From Certhia americana (Eukaryota; Chordata; Aves; Passeriformes; Certhiidae): a stretch of 64,000 nucleotides of DNA. This document shows, in pieces, positions 52,204-64,000 of the stretch (position 1 is its first letter; each line of letters begins with the position of its first letter). The notes beneath the pieces were generated by a model. The model saw only the letters and a program-made list of their open reading frames with translations. It made no database searches and was not told the DNA's origin. Position numbers and translations under genes: made by a program. Where the stretch lies: NCBI GenBank assembly GCA_018697195.1, contig CM031859.1, forward strand, positions 52,808,828-52,872,827, written 5' to 3'.

Positions 52204-54855
52204 ACATGTGGCTGTTGTGGGTTTTCCTACTTTCTCCAAAGAAGTTTGAGAGTACTTAATCTTTGCTTTTACAACCATTTTTATCAGTGTTCATATTACC
52301 AAGTATTTACCCTGTGTTAAGGAAGGCAAACTCCAAAGGAACAATGTGGAGCTGAAAGTAGTCTGTTTGAGCCTTAGTCTCTGCAGTCCTTCCTTCCACA
52401 GTTTAGACCTAGACTTAGGGAAAATTCTTTATCTCTTTTATAGGATACTCTAATTGTTACTAGGCAAAATTTGATTCGGAGTAACATTTGTCATCTTGGT
52501 TTTCAGGTTTACGCTTTGGAGGTAATTTTCAGTTGAGAATATTGAGTGCTTGGGAAATGGGCCTTACATGTTGCCTAAAGCTCCTTAAAAAGCCAAGATC
52601 AGCTTCACCCCCAGGTTAAACATGGCTTAGTTAAACCTTGTGACTGAAGAGATGGGCTTCGGAATTCAATTTGGAGCTTTTTTTTGTGATCTAGCTTCTC
52701 TCACAGTTGAAGAAGCACTTACTGGGGAAATGGGGAGAAAAAAGAAAGGAAAATATGAAAGGTCTGCTACTGCAGACTATGAATTCAGATGGGGAAAGTG
52801 AAAGAGTCTAGTTAAATCAGTCTGAAATTGAGAAGGCCCTGGGAGAGGGTGCTGATGTTATGGAAATTTGGAATAGAAGTCTTTTTTGATGAGTCATGTG
52901 CTCTGAAATTAGTTGAGAATGTTGCCCTTCCAACAGTAAGATTATGCTTGGGAATATCTGTATTTCCAAAAGTGTGTGGCTGAAACTCTTCTAGGACTCA
53001 AAGTCTTGTGGCTTCTCAGGTTAGACCTGAAGCTTGGGGGTCTGGGTAATGTTTATTATGTTAGTACTTTCATTGCTTTATGTTAGTACTCTCATTGTAG
53101 TGTTTAATCACCTACATTTGACTCAGTTACAGGCATTCAGTAGCTGTGTACTGTAGCAGAAAACTTGCAGAAACTGACATAGTTTATTATGCTTTGGTAA
53201 AAAGTTGTAGATAAACAACTGTAGGTAAATTCTCATTCCTTGACAATTGCAGGATTTATGTGAATATAATGGTATTATGAAGGCAGAATGTAGATGGATA
53301 GGTCAGTAGTACAGCAGCAACCACAAACATCAATTATTCTATAGCAACAAGATTATAATTTTTTGTAAATAATATCTTAGTCAGGTAGTCGGTAGGCTCT
53401 ACTGAGTTACTGGAAGAAGTGGGTCTTACGTAGTGAGGCTAGAAGTGTGGGTGGCATTAATATAGCATTGCTTTCCTTCATGTCTTTCAGTAAATCCACA
53501 AGGAATGATGAGGCCAGGTGTTTGCACTTGCAATTTAGAAGAGAAAAAACATGGTAGGTATAACACTCAGGTCTTTAGCAGTGACAGCAGATGCTTTGTC
53601 AGAGCAGTTAAAAGGCCTTAGAAAGGGGTCTGGTCTGTTGTGCCGGCTGTTCTCCAGAGGTTTCTAGCTTTAGAACTCTTAAAGCTCAACTTAAAGCTTC
53701 TCTTCAACAACTGAATTGCTCTGAAAGATTGTCCTTTGCATGGTCATATGCGTGTTTGTACTGCTTCTTGTCTTCCTTTTCGCCACGTTTCTGCCTTTTA
53801 GCCTGTGATGTACTGTGGCTGATGTGCTGTGAGGGGTAGCTCCAGCCACACTCCAGCCCACATATGCTGATTCACAATATGGAAGGTAGACAGGGGGTCT
53901 GCAGGAAAGGGTATTCAGAGAGGTTGCTAAGATAAGCATGAGGTTCAGGTTTTCAAGATTTTTTTTATCTAGATCTTGAGGCAGTTTATTTTTTCAAAAG
54001 CTGAGATTTTGAGCATGTAATCGCATGGACCTTAAAGTTAAGGTACTGGGCAGGTTCCTACAATTCCTGTGCCTAACGCCTCATCTTGATAGGAAATTAC
54101 CTTCTCAGACAGCAACATCAATGAGAGGATGAGACAGAAAAGTCTACAGATCCCACTTTATAAATTTCTCACTGTTTTAGGTACAGTGAGGTTTTCCTTA
54201 AAAATAGAATTTGAGATTTGGTGAAAACAATCCAAATGGTTGAAAAAGCATTTAAAATCACTTTCATGTATGTCACATGTAAAACCATGTGGCTGTGATT
54301 AAACAAGCTCATAGTGTGCAAAAGCTAGGGGATGACTGTTGCTGAGCATGACTTGCTTTAAACAGGTTTTTCAGAAGGATTATCAGTCATCATGATCAGA
54401 CTGTAAAAACAGAAAATATGAGCCACAGCAGAGATCTGCAAAACAGACAGAGAAATGATCCTGGATTCCATCAAAACCCAAAAGATTATACAACTTCATG
54501 TTACAGCTTTGGGAAGATGATAAAACTGAAGTTGATGAATGGTTTCTGCTAATAATTTTATATTTGGCTTGTGTTTTAGTTTTCAGGATACTTCATTGTA
54601 AAACTTTTTTATTGCTGATTCTTGATATGGATTTTGTTTGTTTTTACAGACTGCATATTTATAGTGCAGCAACTCTCCACATTCTGTCTGGATAGCTCTT
54701 GAAAAAGGAGCATGGAAAAAGCACGGCTATGTAGACAAGCTAGTATTGCATTATTTGTTCATCTGAATCTAATATGGCTCTTCTGGCTGATATGACAGTA
54801 ATTTCTGTTTTTCTCAAGCAAACCTGCTTTTTCCATATATGAGTGGGTATGTATG

Positions 54856-54857
54856 TT

Positions 54858-54910
<53 letters not shown>
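54856..54910. repeat. Compound (GT)n(TA)n microsatellite
   Basis: A GT run of about 9 units passes directly into a TA run of about 16 units and then ACACAC, an imperfect mirror of the GT side. The short minus-strand open frame across it encodes repeated Tyr-Ile and His-Thr and is not a gene. Confidence 0.97.
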
Positions 54911-54912
<2 letters not shown>

Positions 54913-56429
54913 TCTATATATAACTTGGGCGAAGACTGGGGAATTTGTGCAACTGTTGCTTCTCTATTCATTAAAAAAAAATGAAATCAGGTAGTGGATT
55001 TGCTTCCTATGGAGGCTTGTAGGCCCTACTTTTTTTGTTTGCTTCAAAGAATAACTGCAGAAGCACCTTAATGCTGCAGCCTTACTTTATGATGTGAACC
55101 CAAGCCACTCCTGTATTGCATAGATGTAGACAAGATACCAGAGTATATTAAAACATGTAACAATCTCATGGTCATGGTGCTATATGTAAGGTGTGATAAT
55201 TGCGGATCTACTCTGTTCCTCTGTGAAATAGTCCTGTAAATCCTTCAGGGGTTTTTCATGTCCATGCAATCCTCTCTTTTTTCTTTGTAGTGTAGGAGAT
55301 CCACTCTATCCTGCTTTGCTTTACATCTCCTGTTTTGCTTTTTCCTACATCAGAGTAGCAAATGCTTCAGGAATCAAATGGTAATTCAGCTTTGCTTGTA
55401 TCTAGGGTGCACACAGCTATGAGCTGCATACTGGACCACTGAATAACTCTTTCAAAGCTAATTTTTAGAGTTGTATAAATTAAACAGCTCAGCACAAATG
55501 TAAGAATTTGGATTTTCTGCCATTGTTATATTTTGCATCACTATAAATCATCGATTTTAATGAAAGTTTTAATATATGTCACAAAACTGGTGAAGGGTTA
55601 GATAATACAGATTGAGTATTGGATGATGACAGTCAAAAATTATCTTTTCCTGCTGCGAGCTCAAGAACACTAAAAAGATTGAAATATTCTTGTTCAGCTG
55701 CTGTTGATCTGGTATTGTCTTGAGATCTGGGCTATGTGAAGTCACAGGCAGATTTCTTAGGTATTTCAACAAGGTTAGAACATCGTTCAGTATGCTCAGT
55801 GGTCGTGGGCCTAGTGCTGGTTCCTACATGGCCCAAAAATATCAAAAATATTTTTTGTGAATTATGCCTTTATTACACAAGCGAGCCAAAACAGCTCTCA
55901 GGAGCTAGAAATGTTTTAGTTCAAAGCCAGGACAATCAGTTTCTGCTAATAAGCTGCCATCCTGGGAAATCCCCAAAGCCTTCCAGAATGTGCTTTCTGC
56001 AAAGATGACACTCTAGCTTACCTAAGCCATGTTAAGGTGGTATTTTTTGTTGTTATTGTCTTAATGTCCCTGAACATAGGCATTTATCAGCTGGATTTTA
56101 AAATGTCTGTATTCTAATTTTCTAAATGGTATGAGTAACATGCCTGAAGTAGAATGAACTTTGGAAGTTCAGATTTGGAAGGAGAGATTTTTTCCATCTG
56201 ATTTCTTTTATTATAATAGAATATTATGAACCATATGATAGGTTAATTAAGTTAATCAAGATATTTAGAAAATGTGTAGTTTTCTTACTAGTGATATTCA
56301 AACTCTTAATAGCAACATAATGGAGAAGATGTCTCTTCTAGTCCAGGAGAAACACTTCAGAGAACTTTTAGAAATGCCTTTTAGAAACACAGGTACTGAA
56401 TACTTCCTGTTGATATGTTCATTCTGGGA

Positions 56430-56465
56430 AAGAAAAAAAAAAAAGAAAAAAAAAAAAAAAAAAAA
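56430..56465. repeat. A-rich homopolymer tract
   Basis: A run of A interrupted by single G residues, about 36 bases. Poly-lysine and poly-phenylalanine open frames across it are artefacts. No element body is recognised to its left. Confidence 0.95.
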
Positions 56466-58666
56466 GGCAGCACCATTCATGAAAGCCCACATACCACATT
56501 TCAAAAATAGTAGTAAAATTTCAGTAACCTTTAAATCCCTGTGTGCTTGAGGAGTTAAGATGGGAATTATAGGAAAGATTATATAGATGTGTGGAGAACT
56601 TGCTTTCTTCCTTAGGATTCTGCAATCTCATTTCCTAGGGTTGGAAACGCTGATTTTCTATGATCTGACCTGCTGCTTGGTATGACATAAGGCTGTGAGA
56701 GTAAGAGGTCTGTGCCTAATAAAGCTCCTCTCAGAATACACTCTGATAGCTATTGGCTGCGTTTTGGAGAAAACCTATTAAATTCTTTCATCTACTCAGC
56801 AGTATTCATTGATCCAGAAAAAACCCTTCCTCCCAGGCTCAGATGTGAAAGAAGCGACTGAGTGTGCACACTTCCATTGACAGAGTCACTGGGGACTGAA
56901 CTGCCAGGCTGAGGTCTTCATTGTCTCTGCCACAGGTCAGAGTTTCAGCAGCTGCCAAGGTAAATTTGGGCTTGCTGTGAATATTGGTGTTTGTGATTCA
57001 TTAGGCTTAAAGTGTCTTGTATGAAAAGGGGTAAGAGCAGCCAGTTGCTGAAGTGGTATAAAAGCTGTTGCATTCCTGTGCTGGACAGTTTGTACTGTTG
57101 CTGGAATTGAAATACCAGTATTAAATCTGTAGTGTATTTTTGAGCTGTTTCAAACACAGAGTTGTACACCTGAAATTTATACAACAGTATCTACAAATAA
57201 TGTATTCAGGTCTTGTGGAAGACAGGTGTTAAGAATCTTGAGGGGTTTGTTCCTGGCTTTGCCAGACTTGCCCTGTGATTTTGGACAGCTTGTCTGACCC
57301 TGCCTTCCCAGAAATCCATAAAAACCTTGTTCCCGTGTTATTTTCATCCCTTTGGAGAACATGATCCTTAGTGTCTTTTCCTTCAGTTTTCCTGGCTGCA
57401 AAATGGGGATATTTCTGTAGGAAGTTTGCCATTCTTACACACCCATGAGGATTTTTTGAGAGATTTGAGTGACGGGTGCTATGCAAAATCAAATCAGTGA
57501 GTGGCAAAAGCCCTGTGAATGTTGGTACCTGAGCAGAGTCATTAATCCTAGAAGATGTCATGCACCAAAATGTATTGGAAATCAAAACATTGAAACTGCA
57601 AATAAAATAATAATTGAAATTGGAAACATTTCTAACAGAATGAATTGAAAAAATTAATTTAAGTATCTTCTAAGAGCCAAGTTGTCTCTGTTAAAATCAA
57701 GACTATCTTTCTGAAATAAGTAATTCATGGAGGAGTTACAGACTTGATACAGTAATCAGAACTGAATTTCCTTGCTTATGTATGCAGAAGAAAATGATCT
57801 TTTCTGGCCTAAAATATCCATTCATATACATATTTTCTTTGGCTGAGCAGCGAGTCATAAGTTTGTGGCTAAATAGTGCTTTTCTCTAGAGGGATTTAAA
57901 TTCCATCAAACATATTATTTTGAACTGTTTAATGTAAGCTTGTTATGTAGACAAACATAACAGCCCAGCTGTTTACTTTAGGCAGCTCTCTCCAACTGTA
58001 TGGATAAACACATGTTGGAGACACTGTTGCTCTCCAGCATGCACCTCCTTGCATAAAGTTTATGTTGCACATGCTCCATGTAGTGAATGAAACAAATGTG
58101 TCTAAGTAGAAGCAAAATTCTGCAGGCACTTCATGCCTCTAATGCATTGTTTGTGTTTGGCAGAAGTAGGATAGGTGTTGGTAAGCCTGTCAAACAAAAT
58201 TCAGTACCTTTGGTGTCGCCTTATCTAATATGGCACGGGACATGATGTCTATTGCACGTGTGGTTCAGATATTTCCGTGTAGGATGGGATAATTGGCACA
58301 AACCCTTTAAGTACAGGGACAGCTGTCATGCCATGAGTTGCAAGGAGCAAGTGTGGCATACAAGCAGTTTGGTAATATTCTTCATCATTTGAAAAAAACT
58401 TGAATCATGTGTCTTACATGACACACATGGCTAAATCATGTCAGCGTTTTCAGAACCGTTTCTCAGTTGAAGTAACAGTCCTTCTTTTGTCTTCCTTTGC
58501 AGTTTATACAAAAATCAATGTGAATTGCATATGTGATCTAACTTTGGAGCTAGTGGTGGAGGTTTTTTCAGCCTACATTATTCCATAGTTCTGTGATTTA
58601 AGAATATGTGATTTTGGTTTATATGCATGTAAGAATGAATCTGAACACTTAGGGGCCAGGTAGTTG

Positions 58667-58714
<48 letters not shown>
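58667..58714. repeat. (TAGA)n tetranucleotide microsatellite, 12 units
   Basis: Twelve uninterrupted TAGA units follow GTAGTTG and precede GTTTGAGCC. No gene overlaps it. Confidence 0.98.
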
Positions 58715-61410
58715 GTTTGAGCCATTCTAGTTGTGAAGCAATCTGTAGACAGCTTTACCGACTGTGGAGATGAGGTTCACTGTCTGTCTAACAGTTCTAT
58801 GAAGGTTGTGAATTCTGCCCTGTTACATTCCCTTTCTAAATTCCTGGTTGCACATTGGCTCAGCAGTTCATCAGGGAAGCCTGAGCCTTACTTCTGGGAA
58901 TTGAAGGAAAAATAGCTGAAAGTTTGATATTCCTTTTATTTGTCTTAAAATATCTTGTTTGTGGAATATAATTTTTTTCATTACCAGTGTTGCCTAATAT
59001 TGCAAGAAGTTCATCAGGGCAACCTTTCCAATAGATTTTTGACAGATGGAGCATCACGTGTGACCTTGGTATTAATTCTGTGTCCTGGCTTGACTTCTGA
59101 CTATCTGGAGACATCTGCCAGTAAGAGGCAATAATTAACTGCTTGTGTTGTTTGGAAAATGGTACTGGTCAGAAAAATAGTTGTTTGCTAGTATTGGAGC
59201 CATTGTATGACTAATTGCCAGGCTAACTTTGAATAAAATAAATCTGTGATTAAATATTTAAGGATATATTTTATCATCATGGTATTTAGTGACAGAGCTT
59301 TTGGGTGGCAAGTATTTGTATTTCCGTGATGTTTTGGGGACAAGTCTGACTGGGAAGACAGGGAGACACCCTCTCTACTATGGGGCTAAATGAGAAGTTT
59401 GCCCTTGAGGGGAGGGTGGCACATGCAGGACAGTCAGCAAGGATGCTCTTTCTTTCCCTGGGAAAATTACCCTTTTTGCTGGCTATCACCTTTGATATCT
59501 CTGTTCCTGGAAGGATACCCAAAAAGAAGAAGTGTCACTGTAAAACTGCCTTTTCTTTATCTTACTGGCAACTCCTGTTGGCTGTATTGCAGTTACTCTT
59601 ATCCACCGTTAAGCCTCAGGTGTGGGATTTGGAGATTCTGTCCAAGGGATTGATGAGGAGAGATCATTAGGACATTATGATGTGTGTTTTGTTCTTGGTG
59701 AGGTGTTGGACTGCCCCACTGGTAGACCTGAGAGAGGAAAGGTTAGACATTCCATTTTTTTCCAAACAGAAATAAAATAGGTGACAATGTGGCTAACTAT
59801 GAATGAAATATGATTTTGAAACATACTTAATGTCTCTAGTATCTCATGCAAATGCTATCTCAAATAAACACTGTAAGGAAGAATCCCTATTTCATAAGCA
59901 AAATAATGCTTTGGCTATTTTAACAAAGGTAAAAATTACCAAACACAGAAGAAATTGGTTTGACTTGTTTACAGGATAACTAACAAGTTGATAAAGTTTG
60001 CACTAGAACCTACTGAGAATACTATGGAGGATTACTGTGTGCTTGTGTGTTTGCAAGGTTAGACCAAAATATGGGTAAGATTTCTCACTTTGTTCACATG
60101 TCAAAGCGACCCATGTTGTGGTGGTCTCAAAGAATCATTGAGAGTTTGACTGTTAATTTCAGTGGAACCAGGATTTTATATGCATAATTTAATAACATAA
60201 ATATCTTGTTCTAAAATTCTCATTTGCTACCCAAAACTCTCGGACTTCAACAAATCCTTTGTATTTGCATAGTCTAGAACTGGGCTCAAAGTCTGATTTT
60301 CATTATTTAATGTGAATAAACTTTGTTATTGCCCAGATTCATAACTTAATATGATTGTGCAGTTCTTTCTGACTTACTCTTTTTTACAAGGAAAAAAAAA
60401 ATTTGTATGATAAATATTGTCAGAATATTAACGTGAAACATTCAGAATTATCCCCATTCTTAAATATGGTATCTTGGTTAATAATGGAGAATTGAGGTGT
60501 TAGTCTGCAAAATCCATGCTGCATAAAGAAAGGTTTTATAATATATTTTTTTTTAAATGGCATTTTACAATTTTGCACAGAGTAGATCATTATTCCTTAT
60601 GTGTTCTTTCATGTTACTGTATAGCCTGAACAGGTCACAACTTATCTCCCAGTTAAAACAACAACCAGCCTAGAATTTGTATGTATGTCAGAAGTTTCAG
60701 ATTTTCAAATAAGCAGTTAAAAATATGAATGTCACTGTTGCTATATATTTCCCCCAATCTCATTTAGCAGTCAAGCAGCCAGTTTTTGGTAAAGTTTTCA
60801 CAAAAATATCAGATGCAGTTTCATATAAGGCCTGAGCTATTAAACTCTGACAAAATTACAAAGAAGAATTTACAGAAAAAAACCCCAAACCAAGTAACTG
60901 GTTAACTTGTCATTTTAGATGGGCAGTGGAAAAGGAAACTATTTCCTTGGAATGATTCAGAATACATCCTGTATATTATAGGAAAGAAGACAGGGAAGGC
61001 CTATTTAGAATAGTCATTTTACAAATTCTTGTAGGTGACAGAATTAGCTGGAACTCCTGGACCAGGTTCTGTCAAGCCATCATGATTCATTCATGTATGC
61101 GGTTTTATGCATAATAAATTGCTGACTCAGATCATCTTTTAAAGCACAATATTTGGAAATAATTTAGATCTACAGCTATCTAGTTAGTTCTAAATTTCAT
61201 CTTTCCTCAAAGAAAAACAAGACCGAAGGTGTCAGTGTAGAATGAGGTACAAGGGAAATACTGAAGAGGCTTAGTATCTTTGGTGGATAATCTTGAAAAA
61301 TATCAGTAGCGAAAATACAAGAATTACCAAAGAATGACAGATTTTCATAATCATTTCTTCATTATAATGCTTAGGGAAGGAGAGGTGATTCATACTCTGG
61401 ATACTCTGGA

Positions 61411-61412
<2 letters not shown>

Positions 61413-61441
<29 letters not shown>
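61413..61441. repeat. Poly(T) tract, 29 bases
   Basis: An uninterrupted run of T follows a small tandem duplication (ATACTCTGG twice) and precedes GGTGAGC. It could be the tail of a minus-strand retroposon, but no element body was recognised on its right-hand side. Confidence 0.95.
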
Positions 61442-63789
61442 GGTGAGCTATGGGAGGTTTCATTATGCTCAGTTTGACTTCAACTGCAAAAGCCCTTCAT
61501 CTGGAGTACATCTGACTGTAGTGATCATTAGCAGTGATTACATTTTAAATTGAGATGTTGATGGCAGAGGAAGTGGGAGATTTTACAGAAGGGACATCAA
61601 GCAGCCTTAATATGCAGACATACAAGTTTTTCATAGTGATTAAAAATATACATTCATCGCCTACTTTTATGCAGGTTTCCTGAATCTAAGGATTTGTATT
61701 ATAGCATATGATTTAAATATTTTGACAGTTGTATACTCTAGTCCATCATTTGTCTGTTAGTGAATTACAAGTCATTGCAGTCAGAAATACTTAGACTCAA
61801 TACACTTCCCCAAAATCTATTGAAAATGATTTGCTGTCAAATCATTTCAAAATAGTCAGTGGTCTGCAGTGGATCTTTCAAAAAGATCTTCCTCTAGAAC
61901 TGTGCATCTCATATTCCAATTAATCATAATTAGAAATTTGGCTCTGTCAGCCACACACAGTTATGCAGAAAGATAACTGCTTGGATGAATGTAGAGAGAA
62001 AGAATCACTGGCTCTCAAAATGCGAGGACAGACTTGAGGACTAATTTTCTCTTGTACTTTCCCTAGGATGCAACTTCCTCAGACAAACGGCAAGGCTTGG
62101 TACCAGTGCCTGAAGGGCAGGGCTATTAGTTTTCATGAGAGCCCTTCAGCTAATAACGAGCTGGTCAACACAAAGTTGATTGTATCAGCACAGTGGAGTG
62201 TCAGAGATTTTGTTACCTGCTTAACCAGCACCATGCCATCTGGGGAAAACAGCACCTCTGCAAAAAGAAATAAAAAAGTGGTGCTGCATCCAAGGCAGCA
62301 GGATGTGCTTCTCTGCTTTCATTACCCAAGCAAGCACCATTGCAGGGTGCTTTGTTTTGGATTTTGTTGTCTGTAGCTCAGGGTTCAGTTTACTGCACTT
62401 GTTTGCATGGTGTTAGTATGTCTAGTGGCTGCAATTCTGGATGATATATACATAAAAGGGGAAGAGACTCTTTATGGTCTGCACAAAAGATCCTGAGTGT
62501 CTGTTCAAAGGCTGGACAACAGAGAATATCCAATGATTGTCGTAAAAGTGCTGTTAATGTAAAAGCAAATAATAATACATGCTCGATTTATCTGTAAACC
62601 CTTTGTTTTATCTGAAAGTAACAATTTAGTCACTTTTTATTTGCTGAAAGCTCCAGATGCAATGAATATTAGTACATCTGTAGTAATATACAGGTACACT
62701 ATCCATTAGTACCCATATACTGAACAAAACCCCATTTTATTTCTTTCTGCTTCTGTAAAACACATACACTGTGGACTTACACCATACATTAATGAACTTA
62801 ACAAGAAGTTCAGCTTCTTGATGATTTAAGATTACTAATTATTATGATTTATTATTACCAAAAATCTTTCCAATACTGTGCTGAGTAAAACTCTTAAGGT
62901 CTTGGAACAAATAAGTGACTTATGAAATAAAAGATGAATAGAAGTATAGAGAACTAAGGAAATAAGAGAGAATCTAAAGTGAATTAGTATTTTCATGCAA
63001 TCTTTATTCTCTGTGTAATGTAGTCTTGTTTTACTTGGTTGCATTTTTTTTTTTTTGTGCAGTCTGCTTTATACTGAACACATGTAGTGGACTTCAGTCC
63101 TTGCTTTGTCATAAGGTTGCTTTGGATAAAGACTTTATTGTCACTCTGAAGCAATTTTCGAAGCAAAATTAGGCAAGGGTAGGCATTATCTATAAATGTC
63201 AGAATATCATTCTGATATTCAACATCTTAGAGTGACTTTGATAAAACATTTTTCCTGGTTCCTCTAGGGAAGCAAGGAAGTAACCAGCCCAGTTTCTCAG
63301 ATGAGAACACTTACGGTAACATACTGACAAGTCATCTCCCACAGAGACCAGGCTTTGTTTCAAGAGAACCCTGGGAGAAAGCCAAAATAAGGCTTTTAGA
63401 GTACAGAAACATATGACAGGCCTAGATTAAAAAGATATTCAGAGAAAATATTTTTCTCAGTGGTCATACCATACTTAACTGCAATCAGCTTGCTGAGCAT
63501 GAAAATACACTGCTAAATGCACCTTTCAATTAATTTTAATATGAACAACTCCTCAGGATAGTTGATGCACCATAATAGAAAATTAAAATCTAGGGGAAGT
63601 TCAGGGGAGTGAAGGTAATATTGTATTCGCTGGAATGTAATATATATATACAGATGTGCCTGCAGGAAAGAAGAGGCTTGTGCTCTACAGTCACCAGTTA
63701 GGTGAGGCAAAGGCAATTTTTTTTTTTGTTGAACTTACTAGGAAAATAAGAAGTATACACAGGCAAGGAAAATTAGTACACTGAAGGTA

Positions 63790-64000
63790 TAACAGGGCAA
63801 GTACTTTTCTCACTGGTGCCCAGTGACATGACCCAAGGGAACGGCCTGAAGTTGTGTCAGGGGAGGTTTGGGTTGGCTATCAGGAAAAGGTTCTTCACCA
63901 GAGGATAGCTGGGCACTGGAAGAGGATCCTCAGGGAAGTGGTTACACAGCAAGCCTGACAGAATTCAAGAAGTGTTTGGACAATGCTCTCAGGCTCATGG
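63790..64000 (+). repeat. CR1 LINE fragment truncated by the window end
   Basis: The plus strand contains CCAGTGACATGACCCAAGGG, a GGGTTGGCTATCAGGAAAAG block, GGTTCTTCACCAGAGGATAG and CAGGGAAGTGGTTACACAGC. These are the CR1 3' region blocks just before the terminal tail. It continues beyond the window, so length and terminus cannot be judged. Confidence 0.92.

Larger units (their letters stand above)
44331..64000. other. AT-rich gene desert, probable TMEM200A first intron
   Basis: Nearly 20 kb with no recognisable coding exon on either strand. It contains three plus-strand CR1 fragments, two microsatellites and several A/T homopolymers, each listed separately. If the donor at 43807 belongs to TMEM200A and its coding exon lies to the right of the window, this is intronic. 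Otherwise it is intergenic. Short open frames scattered through it have no motif or splice support. Confidence 0.55.

Noticed and set aside
54759..54971. Minus-strand frame with Tyr-Ile repeats
   Set aside because: It is a translation of the (GT)n(TA)n microsatellite.
56298..56550. Lysine-rich and phenylalanine-rich open frames on opposite strands
   Set aside because: They are produced by the poly(A) tract at 56430-56465.
1..64000. CRISPR arrays, operons, toxin-antitoxin or other prokaryotic systems, and tRNA or rRNA genes
   Set aside because: No direct-repeat arrays with spacers, no closely packed genes and no recognisable tRNA or rRNA core sequences were seen. The window is vertebrate non-coding DNA with spliced exons.

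Overview
The window is vertebrate nuclear DNA, almost certainly avian. The evidence is five CR1 LINE fragments whose 3' halves have the form typical of bird genomes, an avian-type endogenous retrovirus solo LTR, AT-rich non-coding DNA, and one short, very GC-rich CpG island. No prokaryotic, plasmid or phage features are present. Most of the sequence is intronic or intergenic.

Left part (about 1-12.2 kb, minus strand): three consecutive coding exons of SAMD3 (sterile alpha motif domain containing 3) can be read. They have consensus splice sites, the phases fit through all three, and they encode residues 1-126. The first coding exon (12059-12166) has a splice acceptor upstream of the ATG, so at least one 5' untranslated exon lies further right. 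A fourth open, splice-acceptor-flanked block (1-190, minus strand) runs off the left edge. It looks coding, but I cannot assign it to a family.

Middle part (12.2-42.4 kb): AT-rich and gene-poor, interpreted as the 5' intron or upstream region of SAMD3. It holds two minus-strand CR1 3' fragments, a GC-rich unclassified interspersed repeat at 26.5 kb, a perfect 12-bp inverted repeat at 27.65 kb, an ERV solo LTR at 40.7-41.3 kb and several simple repeats.

CpG island (about 42.4-44.3 kb): the only CpG island in the window, with a strong plus-strand splice donor at 43807/43808. From the gene order known in human (L3MBTL3 - SAMD3 - TMEM200A, with SAMD3 and TMEM200A divergent), it is best read as the promoter and first non-coding exon of TMEM200A, possibly shared with SAMD3 on the other strand. 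The long open frames inside it, on both strands, are artefacts of high GC.

Right part (44.3-64 kb): AT-rich, interpreted as the first intron of TMEM200A. It carries three plus-strand CR1 fragments, a (TAGA)n and a (GT)n(TA)n microsatellite and long homopolymer tracts. The TMEM200A coding sequence, a single large 3' exon in human, is not in the window. I found no convincing undescribed biological system. The most useful follow-ups are the unassigned exon at the left edge and the 27.65 kb hairpin.
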